DNA of 64,000 nucleotides from Mycoplasmopsis bovigenitalium (GTDB lineage: Bacteria > Bacillota_I > Bacilli_A > Mycoplasmatales > Metamycoplasmataceae), in the NCBI RefSeq assembly GCF_002356075.1, contig NZ_AP017902.1:744001-808000 (forward strand), in the 5' to 3' direction. Position numbers and translations under genes: made by a program. Shown here in pieces: positions 10,563 to 20,180 of the stretch (position 1 is its first letter; every line of letters begins with the position of its first letter). The notes beneath the pieces are model-generated. The model was not told the origin of the DNA, made no database searches, and worked only from the letters and a program-made list of their open reading frames with translations.

Positions 10563-13089
10563 ACCAAATAATATTTTTTCAAGTGAAGTAGAACCAAGAA
10601 ATAGTACTATTGATTTTGTAAAAACTTACTTTTATGAAGATGGCCAATTAATTGAATCAATATCAAACGAATTTGATGAAATGATTGAAGAAATTGAAGA
10701 AATCGTTGATAAATTTAATCAAATTAGTAAAAATAATGATAACTTAACAAATGATGAAATAGACAAAGAAAAAGATATACCATGAGCAAAAGTATACGAT
10801 ATAAATAAAACCAATACAAGTTATATAAAAAATAAAGAAAATCCAATTGACAATACATTAGAAAAAATTGATGAAATGACAGGCGATGAAAGAAAATTTT
10901 TACTAATTAAAACTAATATATTTAGCTTTTTTACTTCAAGCTGCACAACTAATTACAAATTACCACTTTTTCAAAGAACTTATTCTTGAGATCCAAGCAT
11001 AATTGAGGGATTCTTTACTTCATTGTTTAATGATTATAAAGACAATCAAAGCTTTTCATTATTGAATAGCATTATTTTGACCTCCATAGACAATCAAAGC
11101 CAAATTATCGATGGACAACAGCGAATAACCTCATTAATAATAATTATTTTTGCGTTAGCAAAATATTATCAGCAATTGAAAGATCAGCAAAATATCGATG
11201 AGTCCAAACAAAATTTTAAAGATCTCTTATCTTTTCCAATCAACAATATACTTGATTTAGTGAACGGATTTACTAGAATTGATGATAACTATAAATTTCT
11301 AGAAAGATTGACACATAAACAATATATAAATGATGAAGATAATAAGAAATATAAAAAGTCAATAGAAAACACTAGTTTTTATAAAAATTGAGTAAAAGTT
11401 TGTTTACTTATCCAAGATAAAATCAAAAAAATTGATGAACTATATGATTTTACTAAACATATTATGTATAAAACTTTCTTTTCTTTATCTTATATTAGGG
11501 AAATAAAGGAAAAAGATATTGCTAAAATATTCTGTAATTTGAATAAATATAGCAAAAAACTCGGTACTTTAGATCTTTTCAGAAACCGACTTTATGAATT
11601 ATTTAAAGAAGATAAAACAAAACATTATATTGATGCATACAACTACACAATAAATCTTTATTTTAGACGAAAAAATAAGGCAACAAGTAATGAATATGAA
11701 GCCTTAATTCAAGATTTTTTGGATTCTATTTTAGTGAAATATGGAAAATTTGATGATATAAGCGAAATAAATAGAAATTTTAGTGACAAAATCACTAACG
11801 CCTATGAAAAATTTAATTTGCTCTTTGATGAATATTATAAAAATGACAAAACAAGTGCTCTAGAAAAACTTTGAGAAGACATTTTACAGTTTGAGTATTT
11901 TTCTTCTGGTTCAATTAAAGATGTTGATGGATTCATTAAAGCAAACAAAAATATTGAAGAAAAATGCAAAGAAAATAAAATTTTATGAAATCTTGTAGAT
12001 AAAAAAAATAAATTTAGCAAAAAAATTGAGTATTTTTACATAAATTTCCAAATTTATCACTTATCAAATGAGGGTAAAAAATCTGTATTTATTCCACTAA
12101 TTTGAACTATTGCTGATAAATTAAAATTATTTGATTCATCAAATAAAAAAAATAATGAAATTGAACAAACATACAGTCAATTTAGCAAATATTTGGTTGA
12201 AATTGAAAAATTTTCATTGCTTTGAGAAACCGAATATAAAGCTCAATCTCTAACTAGATCAATAAACGAAATTTGTAAATCTAAATTATTAGATAAAAAA
12301 GGCGAATTTATTCAACCAAATAAACTTTATGAAGAGTTAGAAGAAATGATTGGAATTCTTAAGGACAAGCCAAAATCTGAGAAAATTTTAAAATTATATG
12401 AATTACTGAATTCAAAATTTAATCAGGAAATCACAAATAATGGATACAAAAACAAAATAAGCAATTATGCTTATAAAAATGTTTTAGGTAGATTAGCTTA
12501 TAGCTTAACCCAAGAAGAAACTCCAAAATATTTTTGTAAATATGAGACTGATGAACAAAAAGAATACTATAAAGATTTCACTAATTACACATACGACCAC
12601 CACACAGTTCCCCAAACAATAAATAAAAATCTTGCAGATATTTTTAATAAAGCTGGTATTGAAGATTATAAAAGGGACAACCTAATTCATAAAATCGGTA
12701 ATGGTGCATTAATAACCCAACCCGATAATGCAAGTAAAGGTAATAAATCTCTTAATCCGGAAAAGAAAAATCATTTTAATCAAACAGTAAATGGCGAAAA
12801 AACTAAATTCAACATAATTGATTTTAGCTCTTTAAAAGATGGGCGAATAGTAGCATATAATGATCAATTTATACAAATACCCCCAGCTATTAAACATTTT
12901 CAAGATTTTGTTGATGACGAACTAACTGGAAAAGTAGATAAGAATTTTAAAAAATATGAAAACCTAAACGAAGAAGAAAAGGAAAAACTTTTTAAAGACT
13001 TTACCCAAAAAATAAAAAACAGATCGCAGACAATAATTGAATCTTATATTTCTGCGCTATTTTATGATTGAATTGAAAAAAATGAATAA
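10492..13089 (+). CDS. DUF262 and DUF1524 protein, GmrSD-type modification-dependent restriction enzyme
   Basis: An 865-residue protein. Near residues 153-166 is the DUF262 signature YKLPLFQRTYSWD, and near residue 207 the nucleotide-binding motif DGQQRITS, the ParB-like NTPase hallmark. Near residue 700 is YDHHTVPQ, followed by KIGNGALITQPDNASKGNKS, which is the His-Me/HNH-type DUF1524 nuclease (family pattern EHxxPQ ... GNLxLL...N). Both halves of the type IV enzyme GmrSD (E. coli GmrS and GmrD) are therefore in one chain. Known members use NTP hydrolysis to cut DNA with modified cytosines. A 160-residue N-terminal extension rich in Glu and Asp precedes DUF262. The start at 10492 lies inside the previous gene; a later in-frame GTG or ATG near 10546 is possible. 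Confidence 0.8.
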
Positions 13090-13120
13090 AAAACTAATTT
13101 AAAAATAATAAAGGAAAAAT

Positions 13121-14578
13121 ATGCAAAATATTAAAGAAATAAAACTATCTTATTCTTCGATAGATAGATTTTATAATGATATTAAAGTTGATGAATCGAA
13201 TTCATTAGTTCTAGAAGAAAAAGCACTAGAACTACTAAAACAATATATGTTGCAAAATGAATATTTATTCTTTGAAAAGGGTGGTGAATTGCAAGGAATA
13301 AATGAATTAACAATTACTTTATCAACACCACATGAATTTAAATCTATAAAAGATTTTATAAAACAATGAATAATTGAAGTCAAAAATAAAAACAATATAA
13401 TAAGAGGTAATTTTAGTGTAAATGAATTGGAAAATTCTATTAAAAAGGGATTTTTATCAGTTAAAAACTGAACTGATAAAAATTTCTGAATGACTGCAAT
13501 CAAACATAAAGCTGAGTACTTAGCATACGCTCCAATAGAACTAAAAAGTAACAAATTGTTTGTCATAAAATCGATCGAAAATAATGAAGATGCATACAAA
13601 TATGCTGCTGATAAATTTAAAAATGACAAAGATGTAATAATGGCTTTAAGTAATGAATGTGGCCAAGGATTAAGTTGAATTCCAGATAAATTTAAAACCG
13701 ACAGAGAGATTATTGTAAGTTTTTTAAACGAAGATGAAATTGCTTTAAATTTTGTTGATGAAAATTTAAGATATGACAAAGATTTAATACTCAGCGTTGA
13801 TTCAATAAGAAGTAAAAATATACTAAGATATGCGCCATATGAAATTAAAAATGATAAATTGCTTGTTTTAAAACTTGTTAAAAAGAACTCTCATGCTTTA
13901 GAATTTGCATCATTTGAGCTACAGAATGACAAAGAATTTGTTTTACAAGCTATTAGAGATGGTGGTAGCGAGTTTGATATGTATCTTCACAGAAATATAG
14001 GTTTTATTAATAGAATTCTACGTAGCCGCTATACAAAAGGCTCAAATTCATTAGAATTCGCCTCAGAAGCATTAAAAAATGATAAAGATGTTGTTTTAGA
14101 AGCAATAAAAATTGACGGGTATGCTTTAGAATATGCTTCAGAAGAATTAAAAAATGATAAAAAAATTGTTTTAGAAGCGGTTAAAAATAATGGTGATGCA
14201 TTAGAATTTGCTTCAGAAGCATTAAAAAACGACAAAGAAGTTGTTCTAGCGGCTGTTAAAAATAATGGTCGAGCATTACAATATGCTTCAGAAGCATTAA
14301 AAAACGACAAAACAGTTGTTCTAGCGGCTGTTAAAAATAATGGATGAGCCTTAGAATATGCTTCAGACGAGTTAAAAAACGACAAAACAGTTGTTCTAGC
14401 GGCTGTTAAGAATAATGGTGATGCATTAGAATATGCTTCTCACGAGTTAAAAAACGACAAAGAAGTTGTTTTCGAAGCCATTAAAGAAGATCGGAAAGCT
14501 TTAAAATATGCTTCAGATAGACTAAAAAATGATGAAGATATTATTTCTTATATAGAAAATATTTGTAAAGAACTTTAA
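13121..14578 (+). CDS. DUF4116 tandem-repeat protein
   Basis: A 485-residue protein beginning 31 bases after the GmrSD-type gene with an AAGGA site, so probably in the same operon. It is built almost wholly of 25-residue repeats of the form ALEYASEELKNDKEVVLxAVKNNG, the DUF4116 pattern, predicted to stack as helical pairs into a solenoid. The N-terminal repeats (residues about 120-290) are diverged. Those encoded at about 14040-14480 are nearly identical even at DNA level, with a 75-bp period, which shows recent duplication. There is no signal peptide or membrane segment. DUF4116 proteins have no known activity; a protein-binding scaffold is the simplest guess. Confidence 0.75.
14040..14500 (+). 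repeat. 75-bp tandem repeats coding for DUF4116 units
   Basis: About six units of 75 bp each encode (D/R)ALEYASEALKNDK..VLAAVKNNG. Three consecutive units share almost unchanged DNA around AACGACAAAACAGTTGTTCT, which suits slippage or recombination between copies. Confidence 0.8.
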
Positions 14579-14610
14579 TTTAATAAATTTAATTATAGAT
14601 TTAATAGTGT

Positions 14611-14640
14611 AAACATCATTGCAAATTGCGGTGATGTTTT
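14611..14640 (+). terminator. Intrinsic terminator after the DUF4116 gene
   Basis: AAACATCATTGC pairs with GCGGTGATGTTT (two G-T pairs) around AAATT. It is followed by only a short T stretch, so strength is uncertain. Confidence 0.6.
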
Positions 14641-14875
14641 CATTTTAAAATTTATTAATTTCAAATTCCATACAAAATAAATCAATTTTGTATTGATAAA
14701 ACACCTTATTGACTTATATCTTATAAATATAATGGCACAATTAACAAAATTACAGAATATTAATGTACTCTAACTTAATTAAAAATATAATTAAAAAGTA
14801 GAACAAAAAATAGCAAAAACACTATAAATAAGCCTTTTTCGTTATTTTGTTATTTAAAAATTGAATTAAAAATTA

Positions 14876-14908
14876 AATACACCAAGCTTTACTTAGTGTA
14901 TTTTTATT
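14876..14908. terminator. Hairpin, likely terminator
   Basis: AATACACcAAG / CTTaGTGTATT with a CTTTA loop and TTTATTT on the plus strand. It lies just past the 3' end of the minus-strand ATPase remnant and may have ended that gene as well. The bases between 14641 and 14875 show no gene. Confidence 0.5.
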
Positions 14909-14942
14909 TGTTAATTGTTATAACTTTAATGATTAAATTTAT

Positions 14943-15360
14943 TTATAAATCTATTATTGATTCATTGAGTAAAAAATCTTCTAATCCGACATATAAAATA
15001 CCATTTTCATCGTGTTTTGGAATTATTTTGTTTCCTACTAAACTATTTTTTTAAATGAATCATCTATTTTTTTAAGCGGACTATTTCTTGCTGTTTTTTC
15101 TCTAAATTATCTATATTTAAGGCAGATTGGATATAGTATTTTTTGTGTCCTTTATTAATAATAAAATCAATTTCGAGTTGAACTTTTTCTCTTTTTGAAT
15201 CTTTTTTTAAATTCATGTTTAACTACCCCAACATCAATATTGTATCCTCTGCGCAGCAGATCATTATAAATTATGTTTTCCATAATGTGAGTGTTTTCCA
15301 CCTTTTTATTTCAAGTAGTTTAAAAATATATTTATGCTTAAATCCATTCATATATATGAC
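14943..15360 (-). pseudogene. Remnant of an AAA/DUF4143 ATPase gene
   Basis: Read on the minus strand in two or three frames, this region gives fragments ENIIYN, NMNLKKDSKREKVQLEIDF, IINKGHKKYYIQSALNI, EKKQQE, KKIDDSFKK, NKIIPKHDENGILYVGLED and FLLNESIIDL, ending at TAA (14943-14945). This is the C-terminal nuclease-like DUF4143 portion of the 'ATP-binding protein' family that is common and often multicopy in mycoplasmas. The ATPase half is missing and several frameshifts break the rest, so it is a decayed gene. The family's role is not established; members often sit in accessory islands. Confidence 0.7.
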
Positions 15361-15385
15361 TTAAAAATTTAAAGATATTGTAGTG

Positions 15386-15413
15386 AAAGAAGTGGATATC
15401 TACTTCTTTTTTG
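15386..15413 (+). terminator. Hairpin with T-run upstream of nox
   Basis: AAAGAAGT / ACTTCTTT stem with an inner GATATC, followed by TTTT. It separates the island from nox; it may end plus-strand read-through. Confidence 0.5.
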
Positions 15414-15548
15414 TTCAAAATCAATTTATTATTTATGTTTAATGCACATAAAAAAGCAACAAAAATGTTATTTATTACATTTGTTAAATTTTTCAATATT
15501 TTTAATAAATTTTAGTAAAAAAGCTTAATTTGTTAATTTATAAAGTTA

Positions 15549-15554
15549 TATAAT
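15549..15554 (+). promoter_or_regulatory. Probable -10 box of nox
   Basis: TATAAT about 57 bases before the ATG at 15611. No convincing -35 box at normal spacing was found. The rest of 15414-15610 is AT-rich with no gene. Confidence 0.4.
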
Positions 15555-15610
15555 TTAGACAATAATTCATTTTTAATTATAATTATTATTTCATTTAAAA
15601 GGGAGAATAT

Positions 15611-16975
15611 ATGAAAATTATATTAGTTGGGGCAAACCACGCTGGTACATCTTTCATTAGAACATTAAAAACTGTTAATAAAGATGCTGAAATTACAGCT
15701 TATGACAGAAATACTAACACTTCATTTTTAGGTTGTGGTATTGCAGTTTGAGTTGCTGGTGAATTCGACGAACCAGGTGGACTATTTTACTCATCACCAG
15801 AAAGCTTAAAACAAGACTATGGTGTGAATCTAAAAACAAACCACGAAGTCATTGCTATTGATAAAGTTAAAAAACAAGTTACAGTGCGTAACAATGCAGA
15901 TGGTTCAACATTTACAGACACTTATGACAAATTAGTTTTCGCTGGTGGTACTTGACCAATCGAACCAAAAATCAAAGGTATTGAATACAATAAAATTGTT
16001 TTATCTAAACTTTACCAACACGCTCAAAAATTAATTGAATACGCAAATGATAAAGACATTAAAGATGTTACTATTGTTGGTGCAGGATACATTGGTGTTG
16101 AACTTGTTGAAGCATTCCACTTAAAAGGTAAAAAAGTTACTTTAATTGATGTTAACAAACGTGTTACAGGTAACTACTTTAGCGAAGACTTTACAAATGT
16201 TATGGAAGAAAACATGCGTAAAGAAGGTATTAAACTTGCTTTAGGTGAAAAAGTTGTTGAATTCAGATCAAAAAATGGAAAAGATGTTTCAAGTGTTGTT
16301 ACTGACAAAGGTGAATACAAAACAGATCTAGTCGTAATGTGCATTGGCTTTAAACCAAGAACAGACTTTGTTGACCTAGAAAAACTACCAAACGGCGCAA
16401 TTTTAGTTGACGAATTCCAAAGATCAGTTTCAGATGAAAACATTTATGCAGTCGGTGACTCATGTGCACTAAAACATGCTGTTACTGGTGACAGTAGACA
16501 CGTTGCTTTAGCAACAAACGCTGTTAAATCAGGTTTAGTTGCTGCATTACACATTGCCGGTGTTAATGTACCATTCCCAGGCGTAGCTGGTACAAACGCA
16601 ATTAATGTATTTGATTGCCACTATGCAGGAACAGGATTCACAGAAGAAATGGCAAAAGCTAATGGTTTTGAACACGCTGCATCAGTTCACTTTGAAGACA
16701 TGGATAGACCAGAATTCATGAGAGAAGCCGAAAAAGTTGCATGTACCATTGTTTATGACAAACAAACATTAAAACTACTAGGTGTTCAATTAGGTTCATG
16801 AGGTAAAACAATTCACGCTGAAACAATTTACATGTTTGCTTTAGCAATTCAAAAAGGCTTAACATTACCAGAAATTGCTCTAACAGACGTATTCTTCTTA
16901 CCTCACTTCAACAAACCATTTAACTTCTTCTTAGTTCCAATGCTAAAAGCATTAGGCATTAACTACAAAAAATAA
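15611..16975 (+). CDS. nox: NADH oxidase (H2O-forming, FAD-dependent)
   Basis: A 454-residue flavoprotein that oxidises NADH with O2 and so regenerates NAD+ in an organism without a full respiratory chain. The FAD site is IILVGANHAGTSF at the N-terminus. The redox-active Cys is at residue 42 in FLGCGI, the position known for this family, and the NADH site is TIVGAGYIGVELVEAF near residue 154. A second FAD motif is NIYAVGDSCA. Codon usage is regular and the gene carries a strong GGGAGA site, which fits high expression. A close alternative is CoA-disulfide reductase, but the Cys42 context suits Nox better. A terminator follows at once. Confidence 0.92.
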
Positions 16976-16982
16976 GTATTTT

Positions 16983-17010
16983 AAGCAAGTTTAGACTTGC
17001 TTTTTATTTT
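16983..17010 (+). terminator. Intrinsic terminator after nox
   Basis: Stem AAGCAAGT / ACTTGCTT with a TTAG loop, then TTTATTTT. Confidence 0.85.
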
Positions 17011-17042
17011 GCTTTTAATTGGTCAAAGTATTTAAGCAACAA

Positions 17043-17065
17043 AAAATGCGTATGATACGCATTTT
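17043..17065 (-). terminator. Intrinsic terminator, probably bidirectional
   Basis: A 10-bp stem AAAATGCGTA / TACGCATTTT around TGA gives A and T runs on both sides. It ends the minus-strand lipoprotein gene and could stop read-through from nox. Confidence 0.75.
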
Positions 17066-17083
17066 CTTGTGAATTGGTAAATT

Positions 17084-18460
17084 TTATAATCCTAAAAAAG
17101 CCTTATTATTCAAGAGTATCAACTTCACCATTGTCTGTTGATTCTTCAGTTGCTTTAGGTTTTCTAGCTTTTGATTTTCTTTTAGATTTTTTTCTTTTTT
17201 CTTTGTTGTTTTCTTTTTAGGGGTTTTTTCTTTTTTCTCTTTTTCTTTATCCTCTTTTGGATCGGTTTCAGATTTATTTGATTGTTCTTTTTCCTTATTT
17301 GAATCTTTTGGAGGTTGACTTGAATCACTATTTGTCTCAGTGTTGCCTGTTATAGGAGGTGTCGCTACATTTGATTCCGGTTTTTCTGATTCTTTTTGTT
17401 TTTCTGGAGAAGTGCTCGCATTTTGTTTTTCATCTTTTAAAGATTCGCTAGGTTGTGTGTTTGGTTTTAGTTCTTTGTTTTCTGGTGTGCTTGTACTATT
17501 TTCTGAGCTTGCTGATGTTGATTTTGAGGTTAGGTCAAGGGTTTGAGAAAACTCTTCAGTTCCTTTTTTATTATTTTTATCAAACAAAACTCATTTTAGA
17601 GTGTATTTGTCATTTTCTTTGACAACTTTAATTCCACGACTATTGCCGCCCTTAAGGCTAATGTTAGCTTCTTTGCCCTTTTTACTATCTTTATTTGTGT
17701 TGACTTTTTCTCATCCAGAGACACTATTTGAAACTGTGATATATGTTTTAGATTTGTCAGCAGCTTTGCCTAATATTACTTTTCCATCACTTATTTTCAG
17801 AACAGATTTTTCACTTGAAATAACTTTATCTAATAATGCAGGAATTTCACTTTTGTGATCTTCATTTACTACAAAAAGTGCACCCTTAACAGAAGGTTCA
17901 TATAATTCGGGCATTAAATATTTATCTTTTTCACTTGTATTTGTATTTCCGTTATCTGCCTGGTCTTTTGGAAGAATTTCATGGTTTTCGCTATTGTTAC
18001 CGGGCTGCGCACCATTTTCTGGTTGTGTTTGTTTACTTGGGTTATCTTGTTCGCCGCCTTCTGGAGTAGTTATCGCTTCATCGGTTTTAATTAGGAATCC
18101 AGTAAATTCTTTGGTTATTAAATTCGATTTTTCTTCACCTTTTTGGATTACAAATTCAACGCTTAAAATTCCATTTTTATCATCTGGGCGCAAACTAACA
18201 TCGGTTTTTTGATAGCCATCCTCAATGTTTGTAAATTCAATTTGATTTTCTTTAACATCGCTTGCATGAGTTTTGCTTGCTTCGCCAATAAATTTAACTT
18301 TTACATTTGCTGCTACAGTATTAATATCTTTTTCTTGTTCAACGGTTTGTGTATTTTTTTTGATTTCATTGACTTCTTGCTTATGGCAAGAAGTTAGTGA
18401 GATAGGTAATGTTGTCGAAGATAAAACTCCAACACTTAATAGTAATTTATGTTTTTTCAT
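17084..18460 (-). CDS. Surface lipoprotein with a Lipoprotein_17-like domain and a Lys/Glu/Pro-rich tail
   Basis: A 458-residue lipoprotein. The start at 18460 has an AGAGGTG site and gives a signal peptide with the lipobox ISLTSC. Residues about 40-130 resemble the 'lipoprotein 17-related variable surface' domain (pattern ...KNGILSVEFVIQKGEEKSNLITKEFTGF). A Pro/Gln/Asn-rich linker follows, then a second globular part (residues about 195-300), then a long low-complexity tail rich in Lys, Glu, Ser and Thr. The last 28 residues appear to be out of frame. If one base is added to the T7 run at 17187-17193 (A7 in the gene), the tail instead reads KSKRKSKARKPKATEES...VDTLE and ends in two stops at 17103-17108. 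This suggests a slipped homopolymer. Confidence 0.8.
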
Positions 18461-18680
18461 CACACCTCTAATCATTGTTTTTATAAAGTATATTATTATG
18501 CTTGTTTGATATATACGTATATATGTATATATCAATATATTTAAAGCTATTTAATTATATTATTTTATTTTTTTTAACCTGTTTTATTAAGCTTTTAGAC
18601 CCATTTTCTCAGAAAAATTTCCATTATTTTTAATTGGATTAAACACCCAAATATGGAATTCTTTTTTAAAGAGTGCAAAT
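18461..18680. other. Intergenic region between divergent surface genes
   Basis: The stretch next to the lipoprotein gene is TA-rich (alternating TA around 18515-18540) and should hold its minus-strand promoter. I see no gene here on either strand. Confidence 0.4.
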
Positions 18681-18718
18681 GTCGTATAAGCCCATTTTAT
18701 AGGCATATACGACTTTTT
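18681..18718 (+). terminator. Orphan hairpin with T-run, terminator-like
   Basis: A 12-bp stem GTCGTATAAGCC / GGCATATACGAC (one mismatch) is followed by TTTTTG on the plus strand. No plus-strand gene lies before it, so it could end a small RNA, or act as a leftover terminator. Confidence 0.5.
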
Positions 18719-18741
18719 GTTTGCCCCATGTGGAAAAGAAC

Positions 18742-18771
18742 TTGCTATATATATATATATATATATATAAT
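18742..18771 (+). promoter_or_regulatory. Promoter with a (TA)12 tract as spacer
   Basis: A TTGCTA -35-like box (18742-18747) and a TATAAT -10 box (18766-18771) are 18 bases apart, and the spacer is made entirely of a TA dinucleotide run (18746-18769). Loss or gain of TA units would change the spacing in 2-base steps. Confidence 0.55.
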
Positions 18772-18819
18772 TTTGAAAATTTTTTCCATATAGATTGGAC
18801 TGAAAGTGAGTAAAGTTAT

Positions 18820-20127
18820 ATGCAACAACTAGTACTAGCTACAAGAATAATTACTTATATAGGTATAGGCATTACCACCCTATTTACCGCAATATTCTTT
18901 TTGCAAATTTTTTATACTTTTTTTGCCTTGTTTATAAAAAATAAACGCTTTAATAAAACTAATAAATTTAATAATCACTGCATTATTATTCCCGCCCATA
19001 ATGAAGCACATATCATTGGTGATTTAATTAAATCACTTAAATCTATGAGATATCCTAAACAATACTTTAAAGTTTTTGTGGTCGCAGATAATTGTACCGA
19101 TAACACTGCACAAGTTGCTTTGCAAGCAGGAGCTGATAAAGTTTACGAAAGATTTAATAAACAATTAATTGGGCCAAATTTTGCAGTACATGAAACATTA
19201 TTAAAAATAAAAGATGAATTTGGTGATTTTGATTCATTTTCATGATTTGATGCTGATAATATTGTTGATGAAAATTGATTAAGCATTATGAATGATGCTT
19301 TTAATGATCCTAAAAAATATGATTATTTTACTTCGTTTAGAGACACACAAAACTTTGAAGATAATTGAATTTCTTCAGCTTACTCAATTGAATTTTATCG
19401 TTTAGTATCACAAGTCGCTACAACGCGTTCAGCATTTAGAAATCCACATATGGTTGGTGGAACTGGATTTATGGTGCGTTGAAGTCTACTAGAGAAAAAT
19501 GATTATTGAGGCAAGTATCAATCAATGGTTCATGATACTGAGTTTAGTTTTGATGCACTTGTAAATGGCTATAAAGGTGTATATGTAGACCAAGCAAAAT
19601 TTTATGATTTACAACCAACTGACTGAAATATATCTTGAAAACAAAGAACACGATGAACTGTTGGCAATTATAAATTAGGGAGTTTAATCAATAAATCAAT
19701 ATTTAAAAATTTATTTTTTAAATTGGAAGCCCCACAGAAAAAACTTAATTATTTAGACTATATAGCAATGCTAACGCCTTCTTGATTATTTTTCTTTACT
19801 TTGTTAATTATAAATACAACTATTACTGTTTTAAACTTGGTCTTATTAGCAAATAACATTGATAATATAGGAGTATATTTAGGTGCATTATCATTACCTA
19901 TTATGTTTATCTATTATTATCTAATTACTTTTTTTATGGGTCTGTGTGTAATTATTAGACAAGCAAAGAAAATAAAACGCTTTAGCCCTTGAAATAAATT
20001 TAAAGCATTAATTACTTATCCTATCTTTATCTTTTTAAATATACCAATATCGATGTACGCTTCAAAAAATAAAAACATGAAATTTGTTAATACCCAAAAA
20101 CAAAGATCACTAAATACTAAAATTTAA
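18820..20127 (+). CDS. Family 2 processive glycosyltransferase, polysaccharide synthase type
   Basis: A 435-residue membrane enzyme. An N-terminal membrane helix (residues about 8-33) is followed by a GT-A catalytic domain with IIPAHNEAHIIGDLI, the nucleotide-sugar Asp in VVADNCTDNT, the DxD motif in WFDADN, the catalytic-base region VHDTEF, and the KQRTRW form of the Q/RxxRW motif of processive synthases. Two or three membrane helices follow (residues about 320-385). The layout is that of cellulose, chitin and hyaluronan synthase relatives. In mycoplasmas such single-gene synthases make capsule or secreted glucan (GsmA of M. agalactiae is the nearest precedent I know). The product cannot be told from sequence. 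The ribosome-binding site is weak, and the gene is controlled by the (TA)12 promoter. Confidence 0.82.
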
Positions 20128-20140
20128 TTATTAAAATAAA

Positions 20141-20171
20141 AAAAAGCTCGAGTTTGTTGCTCGGGCTTTTT
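20141..20171. terminator. Bidirectional intrinsic terminator
   Basis: AAAAAGCtCGAG pairs with CTCGgGCTTTTT around a 7-base loop. It lies between convergent genes and serves both strands. Confidence 0.85.
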
Positions 20172-20180
20172 GTATTTTTT

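Noticed and set aside
13171-13779. 202-codon minus-strand frame opposite the DUF4116 gene
   Set aside because: No start signal, Leu/Ser-rich antisense composition, and the plus-strand frame has clear repeats and a ribosome-binding site.
17340-18509. Several plus-strand frames opposite the lipoprotein gene (17340, 17601, 17994, 18209, 18273)
   Set aside because: They are hydrophobic antisense shadows of the Lys/Glu/Pro-rich lipoprotein sequence.
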